From: Cryptomeria japonica | Lineage: Eukaryota; Streptophyta; Pinopsida; Cupressales; Cupressaceae | Direction: 5' to 3' | Assembly (NCBI RefSeq): GCF_030272615.1 | Contig: NC_081406.1 | Location: 183,707,770-183,771,769 of the forward strand | DNA length: 64,000 bases | In this document: piece by piece, positions 32,202 to 44,560 of the stretch | Layout of the letters: each line of letters begins with the position of its first letter | Numbering within the stretch: the stretch's first letter is position 1 | Made by a program: the position numbers and the translations under genes | The notes under the pieces: generated by a model | Seen by the model: the letters and a program-made list of their open reading frames with translations, nothing else | What the model was told of the DNA's origin: nothing | Database searches by the model: none

Positions 32202-35200
32202 TTCCGACTTACTCCTGGAAGTCGTAAGGCTAGATGGAGAACATGTCGCACGCTTCAGCCCTGAAACTCATTTAACAAAGGTCAAATTGCACATAGAAAT
32301 CTTTCCATAAATAAATGAAATATAATTGCAAAATCCTTTACAAACGCCATTATCCATTGGCCAGATACATCTAAAACCATACATTCCTTACAATATTCTA
32401 GGAATTATCCACAATCATAGCAAAGAAACAAGAAATTTCTTTCTTTCATTATATCAAATTAAAGCATTACAAAGAGGTAACAACAATTACCATAATCATC
32501 TATCAAACATGACTAGAAAACATGCCATCAAAATCAATTTCCTTTACCAATCCATCTTTATCATAAAATTTTATTTAATAGAACTAGCTTCAAAATCAAT
32601 TTCTACAACCAAATTAACTTTCATGATATAAGAGCAACATAAATAACTCAATTGTTTACACTTGCCAGGCATAAGAAAACCTTTCCAAAGACTATGTCCC
32701 ATAACATAGTGACAAGCTAACACAATTTACTCCATGATACAAGCAATAACCATCCACATAACTGGAATACATAACAGAAAAGGCCACATGTGAGCATGTC
32801 CAATGCTCGGTCAAAGGATAACATGCATGATCAGCATCTCTATGCCTGATCTCAGAACAACAATATGATCAAAAATATCCAATATCTCACTCAAGGACTC
32901 GATGGTGCTAGGCACACCATAGCGGTGCTACCTTCCATACAAGACCTCTGTGAATATCCCTTGTTGAACAAGGTGGTTAGCCTCCAAGAGATAGTCACCA
33001 CACATAGGTAGGTAGTGGATACTAGCTGCATCACAGCCTCACATACCCCCATCCTCAAGGTTCCCTGCGTCTACTTCCTCGTATACACTCATCCAAGCCC
33101 GTCTCCTACGTTCTTGGAGAGGAATTCACATTGCAACACAAAACCAGCATACGAAAACAACAAGGATAAACCGGTTTAGCCACCAAAGTACCAAAGATTA
33201 AAGATAATAAATCCTCAATTCCAACAGTAAGGCAAGAAAATAATCTGGAATCTCAACACCAAATCAAAAGTGCAAAAGATCACAAGATCATGGCTAAACC
33301 TTCACGGTCAAAGTAGAATAAATTGCTGGCCCACAAAGAAATAAATAATTAATTAAAAGAAAATCACAATTGCACGTTACATCACTACGTGACTAATAGC
33401 TAGCCACCAACGAGGAAGGAAGGAACAATCGTCTAGCTATCCTAATAGCTCATCATGTGGTGTGGCCAAGTCACACATCCACATGGCATGGCAGTGTGCA
33501 CCTCGACATCACCCCGCATCACGTCGTCACGTGGCATGGCTCTACCCAATACCTAGCGGTAGGCCGCATGGAAATGTCTACTACATCCCGCATCGTGTCT
33601 CAGCACGGCATGGCAATACTCCAAGCGGACAAGGCACGCAATGGACGTATCCCGCATGGCCGTGTACCCCGCGGATAAGGCACGCGCTGGTCACACTCCG
33701 CATAGCGATGTTCCTCTCAGGATACTTGCCATAAGCCAGAGGTATACATGGCTAAGGTCTACCCACAAGTCTACCAACACTAGTCAGTTGGCAACTTATG
33801 TAAGAATAATAACACGCCTCTCATGAAGACAAGGCAACAGATGCTCCAATAGAATCCAACAGAATGCTCAAAAATTGCCATCTATATGCTCAAAATAAAG
33901 GATAGGAATAGGCTGGCACACATAAACCTATAAATAGATTCATCAAAAGGGAAAGTATCGAGTACACCTTTGATACAGTTTAGTAGTACAACTATATCAT
34001 TCCTCGAAGTAGAGAAGCTAAGGTCGCTTCGCGTCGATATTACTCGTACGCCAATCCATACTATTCAAGGAACGGTTACTACGAATACTACCCCTTAACA
34101 TATTGAGTTACCCACAACCCGAGGTTTGGTACTCAGCAGGGAAACAAATAAGCAACAGCACATAAACAGTATGGTTTCCCATACTCATAAGCAACATATC
34201 CTCCATGGTTGATTACTTCACCAATCCATGGGCACACATAATAAGCACTGGTTTCTTACAATACACACAAATACACCAGTACTAGTTTAGTCACATTTAC
34301 GGGGAGTACTTTTCAGTACGCTAACATCTATTCAAGGAAGATTTCAATTATGCTTTCTATATAAATAACTGAATCAAGTTTACTCTAAATTCAAGTACTG
34401 AAATTATAAACAATTCACAATTACATAAGGAAATAACATCATTCCTATATCTTTATCACATTTCACCAAGCATCCAAAACCAAATTACTAACTATGCAAA
34501 TTCGTTTCTAAAGCTCAAGACTTCCATCTATCACTATGAAGCCAAAAAGCAAACATACAATTTCACATGTTTTATAAACATTCTATTTAAATCAATGCAT
34601 TCTTTAATACCATTTCTAAAAATCTTATGATTAGGCAAAGAGAAGGGAAAGAGAGTTTGATAACCAAACTATTTCCTACAAAAAAAAAACGCAAGATCAA
34701 ACAAGATCACGCTACATTATACATTTTCTCACTTTAAGCCTATCATTTCAATTATACGGTTTTCATTTCGCTACCGTTTAAGAAGGATGACAATCAGCCT
34801 AACAAAAGCATTTCCAATAATTATGGTTGCAACAGGAGGTTCTAGTTTTCCAAACAAGCAGAGATCAAGAAAGGCAATCTTTTCGATAATGCAAGACCTC
34901 TTAAGAACACTCACTTATAATAATACAATATAGACACATGTCATAATTTGCAACCTATTAAAGAAATCATATTACGATCAAAGATAAGCAAGGAGCTATT
35001 ACCCAAATAAAACATATTAATGCATGCACATCAAACAAGCTTTCCATTCGCACTTTCTAACCACATTAAGGTAATTCCACATACCCAAAAGCGAGTTCAA
35101 TGGAGCATTTGCTAAAATAAATCTTCAATCGAATTGGTTTAATAAAACACATAAGACAATCTTTCGGAAAACACATTAAACAATCTTTCAGAGAGCACAT

Positions 35201-35996
35201 TAATACTCCCTTGAAGCTACAATAACATGCTCCTTTTTAACACTTCTACAAACCAAGCAGTTTCACATAATTCAACTATTCACATAGCAATGCACCTTAC
35301 TAAGGTAGAATTTAATCATGCTACTCCTACAACATACACATGGAGAATTCTTTAAATGCACACCTACAGTTTTCCCCATTCACCCAAATAAATTTTTAAA
35401 CCCATAGCCCTTTTAATAATTTAAATACATAAACATCATAAGGCTCACTCAAGGGTTCAAGAAGCCACACCCTTTTTCTCTCTCGCAAACAAGATAACTC
35501 GAATCAAAGATAATTACACATATCCTAATCGTTTTAATTTCCAGAAAGAAAGAGAAGAATGGGGATAATCATTTAATTTTCTACAAAATAAGCATACAAT
35601 AATTGTCATACTAGTCCCTCAAGTGGACAACATTAAGCCAGATCATAATCTTAAAACAAACACAATTCGCACTTTCAGATTCAAGACAAGCACGGACCAA
35701 CCCAAATGGATTAGTCTAAAGAGTACAACACTCAATAAGGGAGGTACATACGACTTTCTTTCAAAATAAGAGTAATCGTAGACCAAGATATCAATAAGCA
35801 CACGATGCACAAATAAGCACTCAAACACCAACATCAAGAAGGCGAAAACAACGTGTGAACACACACACGTTACACACCAGCTAAGGTCTGCTCAATCACT
35901 CCCATGCAAAAGGAGGACAAGCATACACATAAGGTCGATACACCTCACACAAATAGAGAGCACACGCGACACCAGAGATCCCAATGTTTGCAACAT
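32202..35996 (-). other. Non-coding interior of the LARD
   Basis: About 3.8 kb without RT, integrase, protease or gag motifs in any frame; the longest open frames are about 100 codons and lack domain content. A GC-richer block at about 33450-33725 has repeated CCGCAT and GGCATGGC words (see findings). In LARDs the interior is thought to supply packaging structure in trans-mobilised RNA. The rest is A/C-rich on plus. Confidence 0.8.
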
Positions 35997-36012
35997 GGGC
36001 TCTGATACCAAA
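35997..36012 (-). other. Primer binding site of the LARD (Met-tRNA type)
   Basis: On the minus strand TTTGGTATCAGAGCCC directly follows the 5' LTR end GGGGCATTACA. TGGTATCAGAGC is the common plant initiator Met-tRNA primer site. Confidence 0.92.
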
Positions 36013-39000
36013 TGTAATGCCCCGCCAGGAAACCCGAAGGGATTAAGCCAAACACAAGAATAGAGTGCAATTTTTTTTATTTTATTTTTTTAAAGTTACA
36101 ACACATAAGATGCAACAAGATAACAAAGATTCAGATTACATAGCGGAAGACTTCAACTAACTCCTAAAGAGTTTCCCAACGAGATTAATTAAATTTCACA
36201 ATTCACTTAACTCACACGATTAATCCAAAAGCTGAATATCTTAATAACGAGATAATTCATAATCAGGATAATTCCTTTCAAAAGAGGGAAATATAAATCA
36301 CAAGCGAAGATTCATCATTAAGATCCATTCATAATCTTCATTCAAGCTTTTTATTTAAAATTACAAACCATACATCTAACATTCTAATACACTAGGATAT
36401 CATCGTAACATAAGAGATCTTTCCAAGCATATTTAATTTCCTTACAACAACTGAATATAATCCACTACTCTAAGTTACATTCATTCATACTCCAATTTAT
36501 TGCATTTCAATAGACGATTGCATACTAGCATCTACGATAAATCTCATCTAAACCACTTACGCATTCGATCAACATGGCATTCAAGAAAGAACTGAATATA
36601 AGCATTTATAGTTAATTCCAATTATCCACTTAACCATTCTAACATAAGTTAATCATACATGATAAAGCTGAATAAAGGAACCATAAGAGAATACATCACA
36701 TAACACCATAATGATCTCGAGTTCACCCCTAAAGGGCTACATCTCCGGGTCTGCGCAACTGCAAGACCCCTCTGATAATTAATAAAGTTACGAATACAAG
36801 AGGTTACACCATTACAATCCGGCCATCAAGGCGAAATATAAACAATATACAAGCGACCGCATCGGTCCATAAATACATAAACGATCCTTGAAAAGAACAG
36901 GATCCAGCTGAACATAATCAAAGCTAAAACAAGAGGTCCATGAGAGCATCCATAAAACTGAGCCATCACCACCCAAGGTCTAACATGAAACCGACACTCA
37001 CAAGGGCAGAGACAAAAGGACGACCCACAAAGGTACTCCTAACAGGACAAAACGACAACACACTAGCGAACGTAGGGACAAGTGTCATCACACAACCTGG
37101 TATGGATACCATGGCAAGTCTTCATAAGTCCCGGCCCCATACGCTGGGTCACCCTGGCAACCTAATCCGAGCTTCCGGCCCATCCAAGCCTCATGTGGAC
37201 CCACTCATCCTCTCGTGATGACAAGGATGGTAGTTTGCCATTTCAGGCCTTCCCACAGCATGTCGAGTCTATGATAGCACTCATCCCATGTGTGAGGCAC
37301 ATTATCTTATTTAGAGATTACATTCTAATCTACTTAAGGTTATCACTTATTAGACTCACTTTCGACGGGTTACCCAGCAGCCACTTTGGGCGCGGCCCCC
37401 AATCGAAAGCCACTTTCCCATACGACACTAGACTATACTCAAACGAACTCAAAACCAAGGAATAGACATGGTCAGACGAACGGAGTTCAAGAAGGAGAAA
37501 CAATCATCAGGTCAAACACGACTCCAAGATGCACACTTACTAACGGTACTCTAACTAGAGACCTGACCAACAACGGTCAACCACAAATCATCATTCGACA
37601 CCCACACAAGGAATATGACCAACTATGACAACATCACAATACAACAGTCAACTCGGAATCGAGGACTGAAACAGGAACACCAAATCATCCATACGACAGG
37701 GTCCTACTAAACAAAGCAACACATGCCATTTCATAATTAAAGGCGAATACAGAAATTAAACTCGCAAGGCAATAATCAGAAAAGACAATATTTCCTCAAA
37801 ATGATTTAAACATTAAAATCGATCAAGTTTTCTACAAGATCTATATCAGCTTACAGATATCTACCTCATCAAGGGATAAGTTGTTCTTGGTTTTCTAACT
37901 CCTAAGGTTCAAAGCATCGAACAGGCAAATTAAGCCATAATGAGTTTTTAAACCAATTCATATTAATAAAATTCAGACAACCATTAATCAACTAAAATAA
38001 AATATTTAATCTCCAACAAAACACCATTAACATACTGGTCTAAAACCGACCTCTACAATTTCGTATTATTTTTCTATTGTGCTTTTAAACAATACTACCT
38101 TAATTAGCCAAATTCTCTAATCAGCTAGAAGGTAAGATATAAATTTATAAATCCAAGATCAATAAGAATATAAACAACAATATTCAAATTGCGAAAAACA
38201 GTCGTAGAACTTAATTAGGAAGAAGGCATAAATCACGAAATGAAGTTGAATAACAATTAGCCTATAACCTCCATTATAAAGTTAATCAATACCAACTAAC
38301 ATTTGTCAAGTTTAATGCCTCCTTAATCAAAATTAAGAACTAACTAAGACTAAGCATTAAAATAATATTTAAAATATCATATGCATTTTTTTCTTGAGTA
38401 CTAAAAAAAAATACATAAAAAAACATTTAAAAACTATGTTTGTTTTCTTTTTAAAAAAAAATGCGTTAAAAGAAGAGACGAGGGCGGGGCCCACCTCCCA
38501 ACTGGGAAGGCTGGGCGCCCAAGCCCTAACGCAAGCGGTGAAGGCTCGCGGGTGGCGCTCGCGGTGGTGCCCGCAGGTGCCGCGGCGCCCTGCGGCCACC
38601 GCCGTGGGCCGCAGCCGCAGTAATAAACACAAGCGAGCGGGGGGGGTAAGCCCAAACGGGGGTGCGAGCGGGGGAAGGGGAGGAGGAGCGGGTGGAGCTC
38701 CGCTCCCCGCCCTCCAACCCCAAACCCACGGTTTAAAAAAAACATACGCCTAGTTCATGAAAAAAATACGTTTTAAATTTGAATTTGAACACACAGTTCG
38801 CTAAAAACAATAAAAATGCACAGTTTGCTAAATCTCTAATTTCATTTTGAAACAACCCAAAACGAAATTTGATTATAAATTTCGGGTTACATTAAATTCC
38901 GGTTTCAATGAAATTTGTTTTGGGGTTTTCTAAATTCTTTGATGGTATGCATCTCCCCATACACAATGGGATTCAAACCACCCAAAAGGAAACATTGAGG

Positions 39001-40094
39001 GGTAACCAAAAACTCAAAACAAATTTCCAGCCAATTCAAAATGGACAATCACATGGATTCTTCAAAAACAAATTCAGAATCCTACCTTAATACGCAATCC
39101 TGGAATGGTTGAAGGAGAGCCCACCTGCCAGATCCAGCACCATTCCTTCCCAAAACCTCCAATTTCATTCCCAATTTTCTTTCCAACCAAAAATTCTCCA
39201 AAAAGACCATCTTTCCAAATTTCCCCAAATATGGGTTATATGGAAGAGTTGACCCAAAAAATTCCATTTTTGGAATTAAAATTCTTTATTTACAAATAAT
39301 ACTCAAAAATTCACTCTTTTCAACTATAGCCACAATTTAACTTGCTTCAATTCAAAAAACGATTTCTCATTTAACTGAAATTTAACCTTTCAAATCAAAT
39401 AAGCCAACAGAACACAATTAACTCTATGGCGATAAAATATAAAACTTTCTTTTCATCAACATATATAAAATGCACTTAATATTCCAAATCAGTCATTTAA
39501 TCTAATTCACTCCCAAATAAAATAAGCAAATCCAATATCAACGAAAATCGCATAACGAAATTTCGATTAATCCATTAATCTCTAAAGCACAAATACATAT
39601 TCAATCAAGATAATTACTAAGGACTAATTAATCAATTTAACCATGCACACCAAGCACGCAAATCGAGAAGGTCAACCAACCAGACGACTCGCAAACCCAA
39701 ACAAAAAGGGATGACCGACGACGACTGGCGATGCTCACTTGAGCACGACTAAGGTCAACTAGGGACTTACGACCACCTATCCAACTCTAAGGATAAAAGA
39801 GGTACACTCAAACCTGCACATCCAGGTGAAGACGAACCTCGCACTCATGCGGCGTTGTACCTGAAATCTCCTGCAACCAAGAGTCATACATGCATACATA
39901 TATAAAATTTAATGAAAGCGTTAGCTCGATGTTAATACCACGAAATAGGAACACCGAAAAACTTGCATACAACTAGTGTGAGAACCACATCAATAGCTAT
40001 GCGTAAAATCAACTATCTGACCATAACATAATATTAAGATAATCTAACCAAGATTAAACCAAGATTAGAGATTGATTAGGGCAGGGGTACTACA
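36013..40094 (-). repeat. 5' LTR of the LARD (right copy, 4082 bp)
   Basis: It is nearly identical to 28087-32186. Visible differences include one-base indels near 36719 and in A/T runs near 36075 and 38405, the missing ~18-bp GC-rich unit near 38592, and scattered C/T and G/A changes. Confidence 0.95.
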
Positions 40095-40099
40095 AGAAG
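40095..40099. repeat. Target site duplication of element D, right copy (AGAAG)
   Basis: It exactly matches 28082-28086; LTR sequence of element C resumes here. Confidence 0.96.
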
Positions 40100-40803
40100 A
40101 CTTCATGGTTACCTTATGAGGTAAAGGTTAATGTTAGATTAAGGTTATCCATTGGATAAAGCTTTTACCCAAAGGATAAACTCTTGTGCAAGGGTTAAAG
40201 GGATAACCATTGTCAAAGCAATGAATGCTTGATGAGACCTTATGGTTAGATGAGGGTTGATTTAGAAGTTAAGGTCCCTAACCATGGGTGCAAGTGGATT
40301 TAACCATAAATGGTTATGTAAGAGCCATTAATGGTCATGTAAGAGCCATTAGTGATTTGGAAGACTTTAGAGGTTAAATTTGTTGGACACATAAAGCATT
40401 AAATGCTTTTCAAAGACTTTGGAGTCTTTGAGAAGTGACTCCAAGTTGCTTAGGAATGTGACAATAATTAGGGGATGGATTAGGTTAATTAGGAAGGGTT
40501 TAGAAGAATCTAGAAGGGGTTTAGGATTGCAAGTGGGAGATGTAGGAAAATGCAAGTGGGTGAGGGATTTAAATAAATTAAATTTATTTAATTGGGGTGA
40601 ACTATTTAATTAAATGTAAAGTTAATTAAAAGTAGTGAGAATGGATTTAATTAAATAGAATGATTTATTCAATTAAATAATATGAAAGGATTGAGTGAAT
40701 TTAAATAAATAAATTGAATAATTTACTTAATTAAATAGAGGAATGAGAATAAAATGAACATTAAATATTCATTTAGGAATATGGTCATTTTTATACATCT
40801 ACA
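40100..40803 (-). repeat. 3' LTR of element C, inner part
   Basis: It matches about 57037-57773 of the intact LTR and ends TTATACATCTACA on plus, that is TGTAGATGTATAA at the LTR start on the sense strand. It lacks an ~50-bp segment present in the other LTR near 57482-57535. Confidence 0.92.
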
Positions 40804-40822
40804 TTTTGCCCCTCTTTGAAGT
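40804..40822 (-). other. Polypurine tract of element C
   Basis: On the minus strand CTTCAAAGAGGGGCAAAA immediately precedes the 3' LTR start TGTAGATG. Confidence 0.8.
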
Positions 40823-41135
40823 GACGTGTGTGCACATGTTGATTCAAAGAAAAATGATGTGTTGTCCGAATTTGATCATGATCAGTGTGATGTTGTGTCA
40901 AGATGTTCATGTCGTACCCTAGATTTGATAAATGATGTTGATAATGCCCCCTTGGGAGATGAATCAAAAAAATGGAAAATTTTATTTTATTTTGATAAAT
41001 TGCATTGCATTTTAAAATTGTCTTTATTGAATGCGTTAATTTGATTCATCTCCCGATAATGATGTTTGTTAGTGTTATTCGGAGACCGTGAGCAATTTAC
41101 ATGTTCCACTACGTAACCCTAATTTCTCTTTACCC

Positions 41136-41145
41136 TATAAAAAGG
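41136..41145 (+). promoter_or_regulatory. TATA box of the antisense plant mobile domain gene
   Basis: TATAAAAAGG, preceded by ACCC, lies about 83 bases before the candidate start codon at 41219, on the strand opposite to the host element. Spacing would place transcription start near 41165-41170, just upstream of an exon that ends in a consensus donor. Confidence 0.6.
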
Positions 41146-41218
41146 TAAAAAGTGGTTTCATTTGGATCATTTGTGCTTGTTGACTCTAGAGAGAGTGACA
41201 TTTGGAGAGAAAGTCAAG

Positions 41219-41293
41219 ATGTCGGTTCCCTATGGTTCTCATTGATTCGAGAGTGTTCGGCGGTATCGAAGGCCTGCCACGTATGGACCACTG
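41219..41293 (+). pseudogene. Candidate exon 1 of the antisense plant mobile domain gene
   Basis: ATG at 41219 opens a frame that reaches the donor CTG|GTAAGT at 41293/41294 after exactly 25 codons (phase 0), apart from one TGA at 41243 that is one C-to-T change from CGA. The following exon, beginning at 42534 after TGATAG, is open in phase 0. The predicted product of this exon is Arg-rich. Evidence is the donor, acceptor and phase agreement; no transcript is available. Confidence 0.5.
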
Positions 41294-41379
41294 GTAAGTC
41301 ATTATTTTTTGCCCCTTTTTGCTTTTTATTTTGTCATTTTTGGTCATGTTTTCCAATTTTCAACGCGGATTTTAATGGT

Positions 41380-41785
41380 TTAGCGCATAGGGTCTGCACC
41401 CTAGCGCATACGATAAAAAGGGTAGCGTGTAGAGTTTTAGAAACTAGGGTAGCATCCAGGTTGGGTTGGGTAGCGCATTGGTAGGTTAGGATAGCGCAAA
41501 GAGGATTTTTTAGCGTAGCGGGTTAACAGGCTAGCGCGTAGGGGGGAAAGGGTGGCGCATAGGTAAGACCTAGCGCATAGGGTCAACAGGTGTTCGCATG
41601 GGTAGAATAGGCTAGCACTTAGGTGTAACCTAGTGCGTAGGGTTAGGGTTGCAGTGTAGGGGTAGATTAGGATAGCGCATAGCTGAAGTTTAGTGCATAG
41701 GGTGTTTTAGGTGGCGCAAAGCTAGAATAGGGTAGCGCATAGGTGCATTTTAGCGCATGGGTAAAAGTTTTTAGCACGTAGGCAG
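41380..41785 (+). repeat. Degenerate TAGCGCATAGG array
   Basis: The word TAGCGCATAGG and close variants (TAGCGCATTGG, TAGTGCGTAGG, TGGCGCATAGG, TAGCACTTAGG) occur about 20 times in 400 bases with irregular spacing of roughly 15-30 bases. The reverse complement is found at 54160-54515 and 56020-56290 in the same element. Confidence 0.85.
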
Positions 41786-41929
41786 AGAATGTAGGAGAAA
41801 ATAGGATTGTGTGAGGGATTATGAGTGGAATGAAGACAGGTAGGTGTTTGCCAGTTTTTTTGGGATGGGTGTGATAGTCAATTTGTGTGCTTGTTGTGTG
41901 TTTGTTTTGATAAATTGTCCAATATGAAT

Positions 41930-42485
41930 TCCGATATGGTGTGTGGATATGGATTTGATAGATAACTTGATTTGATTTTCAATGTTTCAAGTTGATATGA
42001 TCTAATGTTGATATGGATTTGATTATGATGGTGAATTTTGATATGAATGTTTGATATGAATTTGATTTGATTTTCAGTGTTTCAAGTTTGATGTTGATGT
42101 GATATGAAACTTGATTTGTTTTTCAAGTTGATATGGATGTGAAACTTGAGTTGTTTATCAAGTTGATATGGATGTGAAACTTGAGTTATTTTTCAAGTTG
42201 ATATGGATTTGAAAGATAACTTGATTTGATTTGCATTGTTTCAAGTTGATATGGATGTGAAACTTGAGTTGTTTTTCAAGTTGATATGGATTTGAAAGAT
42301 AACTTGATTTGATTTGCGTTGTTTCAAGTTGATATGGATGTGATATGAAAATTGATTTGATTTGCGTTATTTTAAGTTGCTATGGATGTGATATGAAACT
42401 TGATTTAATTTGCGTTGTTTCAAGTTGACATGGATGTGAAACTTGGGTTGTTTTTCAAGTTGATATGGTCTGATGTTGATATGGA
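41930..42485 (+). repeat. Tandem repeats of TTGATATGGATGTGAAACTTG type
   Basis: Units of about 35-70 bases combine TTGATATGGA(T)TTGA or GATGTGAAACTTGAG with TTGTTTTTCAAG. Roughly ten partial units are seen. The apparent minus-strand ORF here (42367-42603) is a by-product of the repeat. Confidence 0.85.
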
Positions 42486-42533
42486 TTTGATATGATGGTG
42501 GAACTGATATTCGACATGTTTTGCTTGTGATAG

Positions 42534-44560
42534 GAGCGGCTTGGGGTTGTGCAGTCGCGAGAGAGATTTCCAAGACCGTGGTCTTTGATACCACGACTGA
42601 CACAGGCAGACATGGACATCATTGAGAGATGTGGACTATCCTCTTTTTTAGAGACACCTCGCTATATCATTAACCAGGGTTTGTTGACAGCTTTGGCCGA
42701 GAGGTGGCATAGTGACACCAACACCTTTCATTTGGCGACAGGTGAGATTACAGTGACACCTGAGGATTGCTACCGGATTTTACGGATTCCTGTGGTAGGT
42801 GCACTTTTGCCATATGAGCATACTGAGGAGGGTGGTACAAAGGCTCTTCGTCGGATTTTGCAGGATGATATGATTTGTGGATATGAGATCCCCTGGCAGG
42901 AGTTTATTGATTTAGATTACACTCCTCTACCATCAGTACTAGTAGGTTTCATAGGTGGCTTCTTATGTCCCGACCGTAGGTCGAAGGGACTGGCAGTGGG
43001 ATGGGGATTGGTCTTGGAGGGCATGGTGACACAGGGTCGTCGATTTGCATGGGGGCCGGCTATGTTGGCCTACTTATATAAGGACCTGTATCAGGTGGTG
43101 TACTTGGGATATGGCAGTCTATCACTTGGGGTTACGTTACTACAGGTGTGGGCATGGGAGCATATTCTCGCAGTGAGGCCACTTGCAGACAAAGATAGGC
43201 CTGTTGGGTGTGCTTATGCCTATGGATACAAAGGGATAGTTGTCCAGCGTAAGCTGGGAAAACTAGAGCGTTGGAGGCGAGTGCTTTATGATATTGACAC
43301 GGTCATCTGGAGACCGTATATGGATTGTGAGGTGTGGGCAGAGGATGGGATGGAGATGCCTTATGTCTACATGTCCCGATATTTGATAGGGCAGACGCCC
43401 TTTATTATTGAGAGATTCATGCACAGTTGGGTTCATCAGCAGTATGGACGACAATAGGGGATTCCATAGGGAGCATGTTTATATGCTCGACAGAGGCAGG
43501 ATGTGCCAGAGTGGGGACCCACTATTGATAGCATTGCGGTGGTGGAGGAGTACATGCACCTAGCTGACTAGATATGGGACTATGCCTATGGGATAGTGGA
43601 TGCAGGTATGATAGAGGAGTTCTTCGCGCTATTTGCGGCTCATGTTGTAGCCAGGATATCAGATCCAGCAGAGATGATTCCCGCTTTCGATGATGACGAG
43701 GATGAGCAGCCCGAGAGGCTAGGGAGATAGAGAGAGGGGGAGAGGAGCTCGAGGAGGGAGGTGGAGATGGTGGGGGTGATGATGGTGGAGATGGTGGAGG
43801 AGGTGGTCGAGGTCGGCGTGGGGATAGAGGTAGAGGAGATTGGGGGAGGAGACGAGATAGAGGTGGAGTTGGTGGAGATAGAGGGATATGGGTTGAGAGA
43901 GTAGTGCGGCAGGCCATGGAGGATAGAGGGAGAGGAGGTTTGGCGATTGGAGCTGAGGGTGGTGGGCGAGTGGGGGAGGTGATAGCAGCTGTGAGAGGGA
44001 CAGATGATTTTAGACGACCGACCTAGAGGAGGAGGTCAGATGTTTTACCCCCACCAACACTGAGGACAGGGAGAGGGATAGGGGGTACCACTACACAGGT
44101 ACCCCTCCAAATTCGGATTCCCACTCACCAAGAGGATGCTTAGATTAGATCCTTACAGTTGTTAGTGCATCATTTGCAAACACAGCTACTGGCACATCAG
44201 CGGCAGATTACATAGCTGACCATTGAGCGGGATACAATTTTGGAGTGCTTGGGTCAAGAAGAGGCTCGAGCAGATAGCTTGGAGAGAGCGGGGGTTGGTG
44301 GCTCGATGAGAGACACTTTGAGGGAGATGTAGTACACATCCAAGGAGGCTGAGTACTACCAGCGACTATACGAGGATCTGGTACCCAAGGAGCGCAGAGG
44401 TCCTAGTTTCACTGCGATGAGATCGAGTCGATCTAGGAAGACCGGTTCGAGGTCAGAGAGTAGAGGTGTGACCGGGCCTACTCATCGGGATCCACCTAGA
44501 GATCCAGATGTTGGGACATCTGCTGTGAGACCGTCACCCTCAAGAGATAGTCATACCTGA
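42534..44560 (+). pseudogene. Antisense plant mobile domain (PMD) gene carried by element C
   Basis: The strand is opposite to gag-pol. From 42534 the frame is open for about 307 codons to a TAG at 43455. The protein is a plant mobile domain (aminotransferase-like PMD, the domain of MAIN/MAIL1): LTALAERWHSDTNTFHLATG, ITVTPEDCYRILRIPVVG, then FIGGFLCPD and LAYLYKDLYQV and a C-terminal WRPYMDCEVW. After the TAG the same frame continues past TAGs at 43467 and 43569. A frameshift between about 43571 and 44020 leads into a Gly/Arg-rich region, then a coiled-coil-like part (LLVHHLQTQLLAHQRQIT) with TAGs at 44024, 44141, 44213 and 44330, ending at TGA 44558. Host MAIN-type proteins act in genome stability and silencing; Tat-lineage elements are known to carry antisense PMD ORFs. 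Its role for the element is unknown. This copy is dead. Confidence 0.88.

Larger units (their letters stand above)
28087..40094 (-). mobile_element. Element D: LARD (large retrotransposon derivative) inside the 3' LTR of element C
   Basis: Two ~4.1-kb LTRs (28087-32186 and 36013-40094) flank a 3826-bp interior without recognisable protein domains. A Met-tRNA-type primer site on the minus strand next to the right LTR and a G-rich tract next to the left LTR set the orientation as minus. The target duplication AGAAG is perfect. Very long LTRs around a conserved non-coding interior of 3-4 kb define LARDs, described first in Triticeae. It would need proteins from another element. By eye the two LTRs differ at about two dozen positions, mostly transitions, so this is the youngest insertion in the window. 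Confidence 0.95.
41294..42533 (+). other. Putative 1240-base intron of the antisense gene, with two repeat arrays
   Basis: The donor GTAAGT and the acceptor TTGCTTGTGATAG fit plant splice sites. The interval holds no open frame of note. It contains the TAGCGCATAGG array (about 41380-41785) and the TTGATATGGATGTGAAACTTG array (about 41930-42485). If it is not an intron, it is the untranslated leader of the ORF. Confidence 0.45.

Noticed and set aside
28087-40094. Segmental tandem duplication of ~4.1 kb as an alternative to LTRs
   Set aside because: TG...CA ends, adjacent Met-tRNA primer site and polypurine tract, and the perfect AGAAG duplication with the empty site visible at about 57030 all indicate LTRs.
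41380-42485. CRISPR-like array
   Set aside because: Irregular spacing, degenerate words, no constant repeat/spacer structure, and plant retrotransposon context.
43522-43917. Minus ORF of 131 codons rich in Pro and Ser
   Set aside because: Shadow of the Gly/Arg-rich coding region of the antisense PMD gene on plus.
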